Of a stretch of 64,000 nucleotides of DNA, positions 1-7,928 are shown in pieces. The notes under the pieces were generated by a model. The model was not told where the DNA came from. It made no database searches and worked only from the letters and a program-made list of their open reading frames with translations. The stretch comes from Eubacterium sp. An11. GTDB taxonomy: Bacteria > Bacillota > Clostridia > Lachnospirales > Lachnospiraceae. The position numbers and the translations under genes were made by a program. Position 1 is the first letter of the stretch. Each line of letters opens with the position of its first letter. The DNA lies in contig NZ_NFLV01000015.1 of assembly GCF_002161065.1 (NCBI RefSeq), positions 1 through 64,000 of the forward strand, read 5' to 3'.

Positions 1-116
1 ATAAGCTGCCTTGACTATTACAATGAGCGTCATGCTTTGAAGTTATGTTGAACCGCCGTATGCCGAACGGCATGTACGGTGGTGTGAGAGGGGAGAGAAA
101 ATCTCCCCTACTCGAT
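1..116 (+). mobile_element. 3' end of a group II intron (domains V and VI)
   Basis: Only the tail of the intron is in the window; its reverse transcriptase would lie upstream. Domain V is about 50-84: CCGCCGTA pairs with TACGGTGG, and TGCC/GGCA closes a GAAC loop beside a two-base TG bulge. Domain VI is about 86-113: GAG plus GGGGAGA pair with TCTCCCC plus CTC, leaving TA unpaired at 109-110, so A110 is the likely branch point. The intron should end at 116, after CTCGAT, which fits the usual AY terminus. Class assignment and the exact 3' splice site are inference. Confidence 0.8.
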
Positions 117-176
117 TTTTATGGGAAACTGTGTTTCTATGAAACAAAACATACTTCACGAGGATGTTCACACAAT
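117..176 (+). repeat. Hairpin repeat family A, copy 1
   Basis: Bases 117-127 pair with 134-144 (11 bp including G-U pairs, 6-base loop). The hairpin is followed by an AAAACATAC-type stretch, CGAGGAT and ATAGG. The same order of hairpin, A-rich stretch, CGAGGAT and ATAGG occurs at 45145-45242. The left arm starts at the first base after the intron end. Loop length is conserved while arm sequence differs by compensating changes, which suggests a conserved RNA structure. Confidence 0.5.
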
Positions 177-1070
177 AGGCACTGCCCCCGGGTGTTCCAT
201 CTTGCGGAATGCAGAAGGGGTGCAGCCTTTGCAGTGTTTAAACTGGCGGATGAAATAGCTCATATTATCAAAGCCGGTGTCCATGGCGATTTCTGTGATC
301 GGGGCGTTGGTTGTGAGCAGGAGGGCGGCTGCCTGATTGATACGGTATTCATTTAAGTAGGAAAACGATGTTTTTCCTACTTTTTGTTTGAAAAATTTGC
401 AAAAATAATTTTTATTCATATGAAGCCTGGAAGAAAGCTGCTCCAGGGTGATTCGCTCCTGATAGTGCTGCTTTATATATTCAAATACCGGGCGGAGAGA
501 ATATTCCTCGGAAGATTTCCAGCGGGCATTGTCACCGGAGGACAGAAACGCCTGTTTTGAAAACAGAATCTCCAGAATCTGCAGCAGAATGATTTTAATG
601 GAAAGGGGAGCAGGAACCGCAGGATCGGTGTTTTGATACAGCTGTTCTGCCTGAGCGATGAACTGCCCGATTTTCGCGGAAGTGTCCGGATCAAAGGAAT
701 CTCCAGGAGGAAACATGAGTTTGCCGGAAAAGAGAGGTTCCAGATATCGGTTCTGGCAGACGTCATATTGGGCGAAGCTGAGCAGTTCCAGGCCAAAAAC
801 CAGTGCATAGTGATGGGAAATGACGCTGTTGCCGAATAAAGCGTGGGCGGTTCCCGGATTAATAAAAGAAACCTGGCCGGCAGACAGGATTTTGGTGCTG
901 GTTTCTGTGCGGAGAGTGATGCTTCCTTCCGTCACATATAAAAATTCCGCTTCATCGTGCCAGTGATAGGGAGCAAAATACTGGCCGCAGGTATCCCGCT
1001 GGGAAAATGCCTGGAAGCGAAATTGAGGGGTTCCGTGTTGTGCTTCTTTTTGGAGGTGAATTTTGTTCAT
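168..1070 (-). CDS. AraC family transcriptional regulator
   Basis: A 300-residue regulator with an N-terminal cupin sensor domain (about residues 35-95, containing YHWHDEAEFLYV and NPGTAHALF) and a C-terminal AraC double helix-turn-helix (about 195-290, containing ITLEQLSSRLHMNKNYFCKFF and the conserved second-helix segment TGFDNMSYFIRQFK). Such proteins sense small sugars or metabolites and act as dimers at promoters. It is transcribed divergently from the GH13 glucosidase gene, 139 bp away, so control of that gene is a reasonable inference. The ligand is unknown. The Shine-Dalgarno before the ATG is weak (AAGAGCAG). Confidence 0.85.
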   Translation of the reverse strand: MNKIHLQKEAQHGTPQFRFQAFSQRDTCGQYFAPYHWHDEAEFLYVTEGSITLRTETSTKILSAGQVSFINPGTAHALFGNSVISHHYALVFGLELLSFAQYDVCQNRYLEPLFSGKLMFPPGDSFDPDTSAKIGQFIAQAEQLYQNTDPAVPAPLSIKIILLQILEILFSKQAFLSSGDNARWKSSEEYSLRPVFEYIKQHYQERITLEQLSSRLHMNKNYFCKFFKQKVGKTSFSYLNEYRINQAAALLLTTNAPITEIAMDTGFDNMSYFIRQFKHCKGCTPSAFRKMEHPGAVPIV

Positions 1071-1209
1071 GTTTTTCTGCTCTTTCTTTTGAGTGATGAG
1101 ATAATAAGTGAATATTGTACATGTTTAGAATAACATATTGCAAGAAAGAACAAAAGAAATTTTTTATACTGAATTTACATGAAATGCATAATAAATGGGA
1201 GGAAGTAAC

Positions 1210-2874
1210 ATGAATAACGATTTGTGGTGGAAAAAAAGCGTGATTTATCAGATATATCCGAGAAGTTTTGCGGACAGCAACGGGGATGGTATTGGAGATC
1301 TGAATGGTATTACTGAACATCTGGATTATCTGAAAGAGCTGGGAGTGGATGTGATCTGGCTGTCTCCGGTTTACCAGTCTCCTAACGATGATAATGGATA
1401 TGATATTTCGGATTATCAGGATATCATGAAAGAATTCGGAACCATGGAAGATTTTGACCGGATGCTTTCAGAAATGCATAAAAGAGGCTTGAAGCTGGTG
1501 ATGGATCTGGTTGTCAATCATACCAGCGATGAACACCGCTGGTTTGTGGAGAGCAGAAAATCAAAAGACAATCCTTACAGGGACTATTACATTTGGAAAG
1601 ATGCAAAAGATGGAAAAGAACCCAATAACTGGGGCAGCTCTTTCGGCGGCCCTGCCTGGCAGTATGACGAGGCGACAGATATGTACTATCTCCACTGCTT
1701 TTCTCCGAAGCAGCCGGATCTGAACTGGGAGAATGAAACCGTTCGGAAAGAAGTCTTTGATATGATGACCTGGTGGTGTGAGAAAGGTGTGGATGGTTTC
1801 CGTATGGACGTGATCAGCATGATCTCCAAAGATCCGGCATATCCGGATGGAGAAGTCGTGAACGGATTGTACGGGAACAAGGATCCATATGTCTGCAACG
1901 GACCGAGAGTGCATGAATATCTGCAGGAGATGAATCAGAAAGTACTGTCCAAATATGATCTGGTGACAGTGGGCGAGACCGCCGGCGTTACCATTGAGGA
2001 GGCGAAGAAGTACGCCAATCTGGACGGCAGGGAATTAAATATGGTATTCCAGTTTGAACATATGGATATCGCCGCAGGCGAACATGGAAAATGGACCACG
2101 GACAGAATCCCGATGAAAAAGCTCAGAGAGGTAATGAATAAATGGCAGGAAGAGCTGGAAGGCGTTGCCTGGAACAGCCTGTACTGGGATAATCACGATC
2201 AGCCGAGAGCGGTTTCCAGGTTTGGAAACGACGGCCCGATGTACCGGGAAGTATCCGCCAAAATGATCGCAACCTGTCTGCATATGATGAAAGGAACGCC
2301 TTATATTTATCAGGGCGAAGAAATCGGTATGACCAATGCTTATTTTAAGAAGATTGAGGATTACCGGGATATCGAGTCCATCAATGCCTTTTATGAGTAC
2401 ACAGAAAATGGAATCATGAATGAGGAAGAAATGATGGACGCGCTCAAGGCGGTCAGCAGAGATAACGCCAGAACTCCGATGCAGTGGGATGACAGCGCCA
2501 ACGCCGGATTTACCACAGGAACCCCGTGGATCAAGGTAAATCCAAATTATCTGATGATAAATGCAAAACAGGCCATGGAAGATCCCGACAGTATTTTTTA
2601 CTATTATCAGAAGCTGATCCGGCTTCGGAAAGAACAGGAGATCATCGTGGAGGGAGTCTTTAAAGGGCTGCTGAACGATGATGAAAATATTTATGCGTAC
2701 CAGAGAACGCTGGGGGATCAGAAACTGATCGTTGCCTGCAATTTCAGTGCAAAAGAGGTTGCCTGCGATCTGTTTGAACAGCAGAACGGAGAAGAACTGA
2801 TTTCCAATTATCGTTTTCATAAAGACGGTGTATTAAAACCATATGAAGCCAGAGTGGTATTGTATGAAATATGA
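1210..2874 (+). CDS. Alpha-glucosidase / oligo-1,6-glucosidase (GH13)
   Basis: A cytoplasmic GH13 hydrolase of 554 residues that releases glucose from short alpha-glucosides such as isomaltose or other oligosaccharides. The GH13 regions are all present: DLVVNHTSDEH, the nucleophile Asp in GFRMDVI, the acid Glu in VGETAG, and the stabiliser Asp in WDNHDQPR. Valine directly after the nucleophile (FRMDV) is associated with alpha-1,6 preference in the GH13_31 group, an inference from family knowledge. No signal peptide is seen. The ATG at 1210 follows GGGAGG at 1198-1203; an upstream in-frame start at 1195 lacks such a site. The gene faces away from the AraC regulator. Confidence 0.88.
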   Translation: MNNDLWWKKSVIYQIYPRSFADSNGDGIGDLNGITEHLDYLKELGVDVIWLSPVYQSPNDDNGYDISDYQDIMKEFGTMEDFDRMLSEMHKRGLKLVMDLVVNHTSDEHRWFVESRKSKDNPYRDYYIWKDAKDGKEPNNWGSSFGGPAWQYDEATDMYYLHCFSPKQPDLNWENETVRKEVFDMMTWWCEKGVDGFRMDVISMISKDPAYPDGEVVNGLYGNKDPYVCNGPRVHEYLQEMNQKVLSKYDLVTVGETAGVTIEEAKKYANLDGRELNMVFQFEHMDIAAGEHGKWTTDRIPMKKLREVMNKWQEELEGVAWNSLYWDNHDQPRAVSRFGNDGPMYREVSAKMIATCLHMMKGTPYIYQGEEIGMTNAYFKKIEDYRDIESINAFYEYTENGIMNEEEMMDALKAVSRDNARTPMQWDDSANAGFTTGTPWIKVNPNYLMINAKQAMEDPDSIFYYYQKLIRLRKEQEIIVEGVFKGLLNDDENIYAYQRTLGDQKLIVACNFSAKEVACDLFEQQNGEELISNYRFHKDGVLKPYEARVVLYEI

Positions 2875-2887
2875 GATTCAGACGAAT

Positions 2888-3427
2888 CTAAATCTCATAT
2901 TCCATGTATTCCGCCAGATAACCTTTTGCCCGCAGCGCTTCCTCAATCTCATTGAGGATCTCTTCGCTGTCGGCGCGGATGGTATGATAATGGTAGCCGG
3001 AGGTGGCGCTTGACAGCAGAGTGGATTTGCTGGAGGCCAGTTCCGTCTGAAAGTTGTGGGTGTCCCGGCGGCTTTTGATATTTAAAGGGGCGGAAACTTT
3101 GCCGTAGACCCGGTGATTGATGCTCACGTCCACGATGCAGCCGCCCAGGTCCACAATGGTCTGCAGTTCGTCTTCCACCTGCTCATCGCTGTGGCAGACC
3201 TTGAATACTCTTGTGCAGCCGCCGGATTTGTCATTTAAAATGTATCCCCGCCCTGTGGAGAGAATGGGATAGCCGGCGGTACGCAGGAGAGCGATGTCCT
3301 GGACCACCACCTGGCGGCTGACGCCGGTTTCCCTTCCCAGCCGGGTTCCCGACAGAGGAACGTCGGACTGGGAGAGAAGGGACAGGAGGGTCTGCCTTCT
3401 GCTGTTTCCGTCTAATTCTTTTTTCAT
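2888..3427 (-). CDS. niaR: NiaR-type repressor of NAD biosynthesis (HTH plus 3H domain)
   Basis: A 179-residue protein with an N-terminal winged helix (RQTLLSLLSQSDVPLSGTRL, then SRQVVVQDIALLRTAGY) and a C-terminal 3H domain named for three conserved histidines. Candidates visible here are the His in NHRVYG, in DTHNFQ and in the GYHYHTI segment. In Firmicutes this family represses NAD-synthesis and niacin-uptake genes when nicotinic acid is plentiful. It is the last gene of the nadA-nadB-nadC-niaR set, 48 bp after nadC, which implies autoregulation of the whole operon. The start follows AAAGGAGG. Function is well supported by family and context. Confidence 0.88.
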   Translation of the reverse strand: MKKELDGNSRRQTLLSLLSQSDVPLSGTRLGRETGVSRQVVVQDIALLRTAGYPILSTGRGYILNDKSGGCTRVFKVCHSDEQVEDELQTIVDLGGCIVDVSINHRVYGKVSAPLNIKSRRDTHNFQTELASSKSTLLSSATSGYHYHTIRADSEEILNEIEEALRAKGYLAEYMEYEI

Positions 3428-3475
3428 GAAATCTGCCTCCTTTTCTGACAGGCATAAATTGCACGTCCGGAATCT

Positions 3476-4351
3476 TTATTCGTCCAGAACTTTCAGATGT
3501 TTCAGGCTGATATCCAGTATCGGCGCAGAGTGAGTCAGTGCGCCGCTGGAAATGTAATCGACGCCCAGGGAAGTGATGGTCGCGATGTTCTCTTTTGTGA
3601 TGTTGCCGGAACATTCGGTCTCCGCTCTGCCGTCGATGATTCGGATGGCCTCCGCCATCATTTCCGGGCTCATGTTGTCGAGCATGATAATGTCGGCGCC
3701 GGCGTCCACGGCTTCCCTTACCATATCAAGATTTTCGGTTTCCACCTCGATTTTACGGACAAAAGGAGCGTAAGCTCTGGCGGCCTCGATGGCTTCTCGG
3801 ACACCGCCGGCCGCGTCGATGTGATTGTCTTTTAAAAGAACGCCGTCGGACAGATTGTAGCGGTGGTTGCAGCCGCCGCCGATGCGGACGGCGTATTTTT
3901 CAAAAATGCGCATGCCCGGGGAAGTTTTGCGGGTGTCCAGAAGCTTGGTCTTACTGCCCTTTAACATGTCGGCCAGATGTCGGGTGTAGGTGGCGATACC
4001 GCTTAAACGCTGTAAATAGTTGAGGGCCGTGCGTTCGCCGGATAACAGAACGCGGACATCACCGGTGACCACAGCCAGCGCCTGGCCGGCCTCCACCCGA
4101 TCGCCGTCCTGGATGGTCCTTCCGTTGATTTCAATGAAAGTGACCTCTGTATTTTCGTCTAACAGTTTAAATACCCGCTCAAAAATCTGCAGGCCGGCGA
4201 TGATACCGTCTTCCTTGGCGAAGAGGTAAACTTCGCCTTTTTTATATTCCGGCATCACAGCGTTGGTGGATACGTCCTCGCTGTTGATGTCTTCTTCCAG
4301 TGCGATTTTGATATATTTATCGGCAACCAGCCGAAGGGTAATTGGATTCAT
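3476..4351 (-). CDS. nadC: Nicotinate-nucleotide pyrophosphorylase (quinolinate phosphoribosyltransferase)
   Basis: Converts quinolinate and PRPP to nicotinate mononucleotide, CO2 and pyrophosphate, the last step of the de novo branch encoded here. Its 291 residues are the usual length. Family motifs are visible: SGERTALNYLQRLSGIAT, the Arg/Lys segment TRKTSPGMR that binds the substrate carboxylates, the basic GGGCNHRYNL segment, KDNHID, and the barrel signature EVETENL followed by DIIMLDNMSPE. It lies between nadB and niaR in one transcription unit, with a Shine-Dalgarno (AAAGGA) before the ATG. Confidence 0.95.
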   Translation of the reverse strand: MNPITLRLVADKYIKIALEEDINSEDVSTNAVMPEYKKGEVYLFAKEDGIIAGLQIFERVFKLLDENTEVTFIEINGRTIQDGDRVEAGQALAVVTGDVRVLLSGERTALNYLQRLSGIATYTRHLADMLKGSKTKLLDTRKTSPGMRIFEKYAVRIGGGCNHRYNLSDGVLLKDNHIDAAGGVREAIEAARAYAPFVRKIEVETENLDMVREAVDAGADIIMLDNMSPEMMAEAIRIIDGRAETECSGNITKENIATITSLGVDYISSGALTHSAPILDISLKHLKVLDE

Positions 4352-4401
4352 GTGATTGTTCCTTTCTGCAATAAATATGTATGGTATGTCTGAATGAAAA
4401 T

Positions 4402-5589
4402 TCAGGACTGTATATTGGCAGATCCTTCACCTGCGATATGCTGCGCCACCCGTTTGGCAAACACCAGGCTTTCCAGCAGGCTGTTGCTGGCCAGGCGGTT
4501 TCTGCCGTGAACGCCGTTGCAGCTGGTCTCTCCCACAGCGTAGAGGTGCGGCATGGTGGTGGCAGAGTTGCTGTCCACGTGGATGCCGCCCATGAAGTAA
4601 TGCTGTGCCGGGACAATGGGAATCGGCTCTTTCAGGATATCATAGCCGTGTTCCAGACAGAATTCGCGAATGTGAGGAAAGTGTTCCAGGATGGTTTCCC
4701 TCGGTACATTTTCGAAGGAAAGAAACTCGTGGTCCACATGTTCTTTTTTCATTTCTTTCTCGATGGCGGCGGAGACCACATCCCGGGGTTCCAGCTCGTT
4801 GGTGAAGCGTTCCCCTTTGTGATTTAAGAGGATGGCGCCTTCGCCCCGGGCGGATTCTGAAATGAGAAACTGTCGTCCCGGTTCCTCGCTGTAGAAGCTG
4901 GTGGGATGGATCTGCACATAATCCATGTGTTCCAGGGCAACTCCGTGCTTCTCGGCGATGCGGCAGCCGTCCCCGGTGAGGATCGGATAGTTGGTGGAAT
5001 GTTTGTACAGTCCGCCGATGCCTCCGGTGGCAAAAATGGTATCTTTGCTGTGAATCTGCAGCACTTCGCCGTCAGCGGTCTCGGCGATCATGCCGGTGCA
5101 CTGTCCATTTTCTTCCAGAATGTCAGTCATGGTGGTGTATTCCATGATGGTGACGTTGGGGAGCGCCTGCACGGTGCGAAGAAGCACAGTGGTGATTTCC
5201 TTGCCGGTCACATCTTCATGAAAACAGATGCGTGGACGGGAGTGGGCGCCCTCTTTTGTGTAAAGCAGGGAACCGTCCGGATTCTTAGCGAAGCGGACAC
5301 CCAGGCGCAGCAGGTGGTCAATGACGGCCCGGCTGCCCCGGATCATGATATCGACACTCTCCCGACGGTTCTCGTAATGGCCGGCACGCATGGTATCCTC
5401 AAAATAGGAATCGTAATCATCGTCATCCCGGAGGACGCAGATGCCGCCCTGGGCCAGCATGGAATCGCAGGTGTCAAGACTTCCCTTGGATAAAAGCAGT
5501 ATTTTTTTATCGGAAGGCAGATGCAGGGCGGTGTAAAGCCCGGCAACGCCGCAGCCGGCGATGGCTGCGTCATAGTATAAATGTTTCAT
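4402..5589 (-). CDS. nadB: L-aspartate oxidase (short form)
   Basis: An FAD enzyme that oxidises L-aspartate to iminoaspartate for NadA. The N-terminal dinucleotide fold (AGCGVAGLYTAL), the substrate segment AHSRPRI, GGIGGLY, and YFMGGIHVDSNSATT with the C-terminal FAD contact GRNRLASNSLLESLVFA are present. The protein stops about 25 residues after that last motif, near 395 residues, so the helical C-terminal domain of the roughly 540-residue E. coli enzyme is missing. Short forms of this kind are plausible in clostridia. The ATG at 5589 follows GGAG; an earlier ATG at 5604 has no ribosome site. It lies 34 bp after nadA. Confidence 0.92.
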   Translation of the reverse strand: MKHLYYDAAIAGCGVAGLYTALHLPSDKKILLLSKGSLDTCDSMLAQGGICVLRDDDDYDSYFEDTMRAGHYENRRESVDIMIRGSRAVIDHLLRLGVRFAKNPDGSLLYTKEGAHSRPRICFHEDVTGKEITTVLLRTVQALPNVTIMEYTTMTDILEENGQCTGMIAETADGEVLQIHSKDTIFATGGIGGLYKHSTNYPILTGDGCRIAEKHGVALEHMDYVQIHPTSFYSEEPGRQFLISESARGEGAILLNHKGERFTNELEPRDVVSAAIEKEMKKEHVDHEFLSFENVPRETILEHFPHIREFCLEHGYDILKEPIPIVPAQHYFMGGIHVDSNSATTMPHLYAVGETSCNGVHGRNRLASNSLLESLVFAKRVAQHIAGEGSANIQS

Positions 5590-5623
5590 AGGTATGTTCT
5601 CCATTGTAAGTATTTTGGGCTGT

Positions 5624-6538
5624 TTATCTGGCCAGTTCCAGCATCCGGGACAGCGCCTGCCCGGCCTGTCTGGTCAGTTCTTCCGGAGGCATTGCAACGG
5701 CATTGTCTCCTGTTTTTAACACGTGGATCACCTGGTCTAAAGTCATCTGCTCCATATCCGGGCAGGATGGCCGTGTGGCCGGGAAGTAGAACCGGGCGTC
5801 CGGACGGCTCTCGTTGAGCTTATAGACCACGCCGGACACGGTGCCGATGATAAATTCTTCGCACTCTGTGTGTTCTGCGGCGTATTTTATGATGCCGCTG
5901 GTGGAACCGATGTAATCGGCCAGGGCGAGAATCTGCGCATTACATTCCGGATGTACGAGAACCTGCGCCTGTGGATGTGCTTCTTTTAATTGGCGGACCT
6001 CGTCGGCGGACATAAATTCGTGTCTCGGGCAGTAGCCTTCGTTATAAATAAAATGTTTCTCCGGCGCCTGCTTTGCCACGAAATGTCCCAGGTTTCGGTC
6101 CGGGATAAAAAGAATGTTCTTGTTCGGAAGATTGCGGACGATCTTCACAGCGTTGGCGGAAGTCACGCACACATCAGACCAGGATTTGATTTCCGCAGTG
6201 GAATTGATATAACAGACCACGGCCAGGTCTTCATACTGTTCTCTGGCGGCGTCAACCACGGATCTGTCCACCATGTGCGCCATCGGGCAGTCGGCGGAGG
6301 CGTCCGGCATGAGAACGGTTTTGTCCGGGTTTAAAATTTTGGCGCTCTCGCCCATGAAGGACACGCCGCAAAAGACCAGAACCGGATTGTCAAGATTGAC
6401 CGCCAGCTTACTTAAATAGAAGGAATCCCCAATGTAGTCGGCGATTTCCTGGACTTCAGGAGGCGCGTAGTAATGCGCCAGAATGACAGCATTTTTTTCT
6501 TCTTTTAATTGCTGAATGATTTCTTTTTTGGTATTCAT
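5624..6538 (-). CDS. nadA: Quinolinate synthase
   Basis: A [4Fe-4S] enzyme that condenses iminoaspartate with dihydroxyacetone phosphate to quinolinate. Family motifs are AHYYAPPEVQEIADYIGDS, GVSFMGESAKIL, DASADCPMA, VHPECNAQILALADYIGST and ATRPSCPDMEQMT; the cysteines in FCGVSF, HPECN and PSCPDM are the expected cluster ligands. The ATG at 6538 follows GGAGAAGAG. The in-frame ATG at 6553 is preceded by no ribosome site, giving about 304 residues rather than 309. It is the first gene of the operon, behind the promoter at 6617-6645. Confidence 0.95.
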   Translation of the reverse strand: MNTKKEIIQQLKEEKNAVILAHYYAPPEVQEIADYIGDSFYLSKLAVNLDNPVLVFCGVSFMGESAKILNPDKTVLMPDASADCPMAHMVDRSVVDAAREQYEDLAVVCYINSTAEIKSWSDVCVTSANAVKIVRNLPNKNILFIPDRNLGHFVAKQAPEKHFIYNEGYCPRHEFMSADEVRQLKEAHPQAQVLVHPECNAQILALADYIGSTSGIIKYAAEHTECEEFIIGTVSGVVYKLNESRPDARFYFPATRPSCPDMEQMTLDQVIHVLKTGDNAVAMPPEELTRQAGQALSRMLELAR

Positions 6539-6561
6539 ATCTCTCTTCTCCATAATAGTTT

Positions 6562-6592
6562 CATGTACAGCAGCATTTCTTGTCAGTACATG
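6562..6592. promoter_or_regulatory. Inverted repeat in the nadA leader
   Basis: CATGTAC at 6562-6568 and GTACATG at 6586-6592 form a perfect 7-bp inverted repeat with a 17-base spacer, just downstream of the expected transcript start. It could be an operator for the NiaR repressor encoded at the end of the operon, or an RNA hairpin. The NiaR consensus was not checked. Confidence 0.4.
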
Positions 6593-6616
6593 AGATGAAT
6601 GCTTTGAATCTTTAAG

Positions 6617-6645
6617 AGTATATCACGTGTTTTTGCAGGTGACAA
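6617..6645 (-). promoter_or_regulatory. Promoter of the nadABC-niaR operon
   Basis: On the minus strand, -35 TTGTCA (6645-6640) and -10 TATACT (6622-6617) are separated by 17 bp. The region around the -35 reads TGTCTTGTCACCTG, which could also hold a repressor site. Confidence 0.65.
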
Positions 6646-6761
6646 GACATATGTAAAGAAAAGTGAAGAAGAATTTAATGATTGACGGAAATATTTTTAT
6701 ACTATAAACTGAAGGAGCAAAGCGGTTGCCGGTAAACGGCGTCCGGAAAAAGGAGGATATT

Positions 6762-7799
6762 ATGTATACGCAAACAGAAAAAAGGCAGTTTATCATCTTT
6801 CTGCTGATGGCTTACGGCCTTACCTATGTGCTGGGACTTCTGATGTGGTATGGTAATGCATCCGGCGTGGATGTCAGCGCCTTTCCCAATGCACAGATGA
6901 TGTACCCGGCGGCGGGAGTGGCGCTGGCTTATCTCATTACAGGTAAAAAAGAGCAGAAACTGCCAAAAGCATTTTATGTCGTATTTATTATATTGACGGT
7001 GATCATGGCAGTCATGGCTGTGATTTCTGTATTTGTGGAGCTGCCGTCTCTGGGTACGGCGGAAGCATCCGTTTCCGCATGGACTCTTCTCATACAGATG
7101 GTGCTCATCGTCGGAAGCATCATCTGCTGGATCGCTCTCATTGCTTCCGGCAGGGAGAGACGGGAAAACGGTGGTCTGCGCTGGAAAAAGACCGGTGCGT
7201 CCATCTTCTGCGTGGTTTTATTTTTTGTTATCTATATGCTCAGAAATGTGATTTCCTATGCTCTGGGCGGACAGCTTTCCGACATCATGCAGACCTTTGC
7301 ACAGCCGTACACCTGGATCAACCTGGCAGCGCTGATCCCGAACTTCTTTCTGGTATTTGTGGCCTTTTTTGGTGAGGAGTATGGCTGGAGATATTATATG
7401 CAGCCATACCTTCAGAGAAAGTTCGGCCTGCGGGGCGGCGTGATTTTTCTGGGGGTTGTGTGGGGCCTGTGGCATCTGCCGGTGGATTTCTTCTATTACA
7501 CTACGCCGGATATGGGACTGATCATGGCGGTGTCCCAGCAGGTGACATGCATCTTCCTGGGAATTTTCCTGGCCTACGCCTACATGAAGACCAACAACAT
7601 CTGGGTGCCGGTTATTATCCATTTCCTGAATAATAACCTGATTCCGGTGGTTTCCGCCAACTATTCCGCCGATGTGCTGAAAAATCAGCAGGTGACCTGG
7701 GCGGGCGTATTTTTCAGCCTGATTCTCAACGCCCTCTGCTTTGGCTGGTTCCTGCTGTCGAAGCAATTTAAGCAAAGGAATGAAGAAGAGCAAATGTAA
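6762..7799 (+). CDS. CPBP family intramembrane metalloprotease
   Basis: A 345-residue polytopic membrane protein with at least eight hydrophobic stretches. The C-terminal half carries the CPBP (Rce1-like, formerly CAAX/Abi) glutamate motif EEYGWRYYMQ, the histidine motif GLWHLPVDF and the late motif HFLNNNLIP. Bacterial members cleave membrane peptides and are linked to peptide maturation, bacteriocin immunity or quorum-sensing peptides; the substrate here is unknown. The ATG at 6762 follows AGGAGG at 6751-6756, whereas the longer frame from 6726 has no ribosome site. It stands alone between the nad operon and a bidirectional terminator. Confidence 0.8.
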   Translation: MYTQTEKRQFIIFLLMAYGLTYVLGLLMWYGNASGVDVSAFPNAQMMYPAAGVALAYLITGKKEQKLPKAFYVVFIILTVIMAVMAVISVFVELPSLGTAEASVSAWTLLIQMVLIVGSIICWIALIASGRERRENGGLRWKKTGASIFCVVLFFVIYMLRNVISYALGGQLSDIMQTFAQPYTWINLAALIPNFFLVFVAFFGEEYGWRYYMQPYLQRKFGLRGGVIFLGVVWGLWHLPVDFFYYTTPDMGLIMAVSQQVTCIFLGIFLAYAYMKTNNIWVPVIIHFLNNNLIPVVSANYSADVLKNQQVTWAGVFFSLILNALCFGWFLLSKQFKQRNEEEQM

Positions 7800-7810
7800 A
7801 TAAGACATAT

Positions 7811-7891
7811 AAAAAAGAGCTGCCATTGTGATATGCCCCCTGTCTACTTGACGGGGAGCAGTTCAATCACACATCAGGGCAGCTCTTTTTT
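7811..7891. terminator. Long nested bidirectional terminator hairpin
   Basis: AAAAAAGAGCTGCC (7811-7824) pairs with GGCAGCTCTTTTTT (7878-7891). Inside, TGTGAT (7827-7832) pairs with ATCACA (7867-7872), and a further arm near TGCCCCCTGTC and GACGGGGAGCA closes a TACTT loop. It lies between convergent genes and has T-runs on both strands. Confidence 0.8.
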
Positions 7892-7928
7892 CATTTCGCG
7901 TTTATATCATTTTATAGTACGGTCAGCT

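Noticed and set aside
45-356. 103-residue open frame at the left edge
   Set aside because: It overlaps the group II intron RNA, the hairpin repeat and the end of the AraC gene; no protein family pattern.
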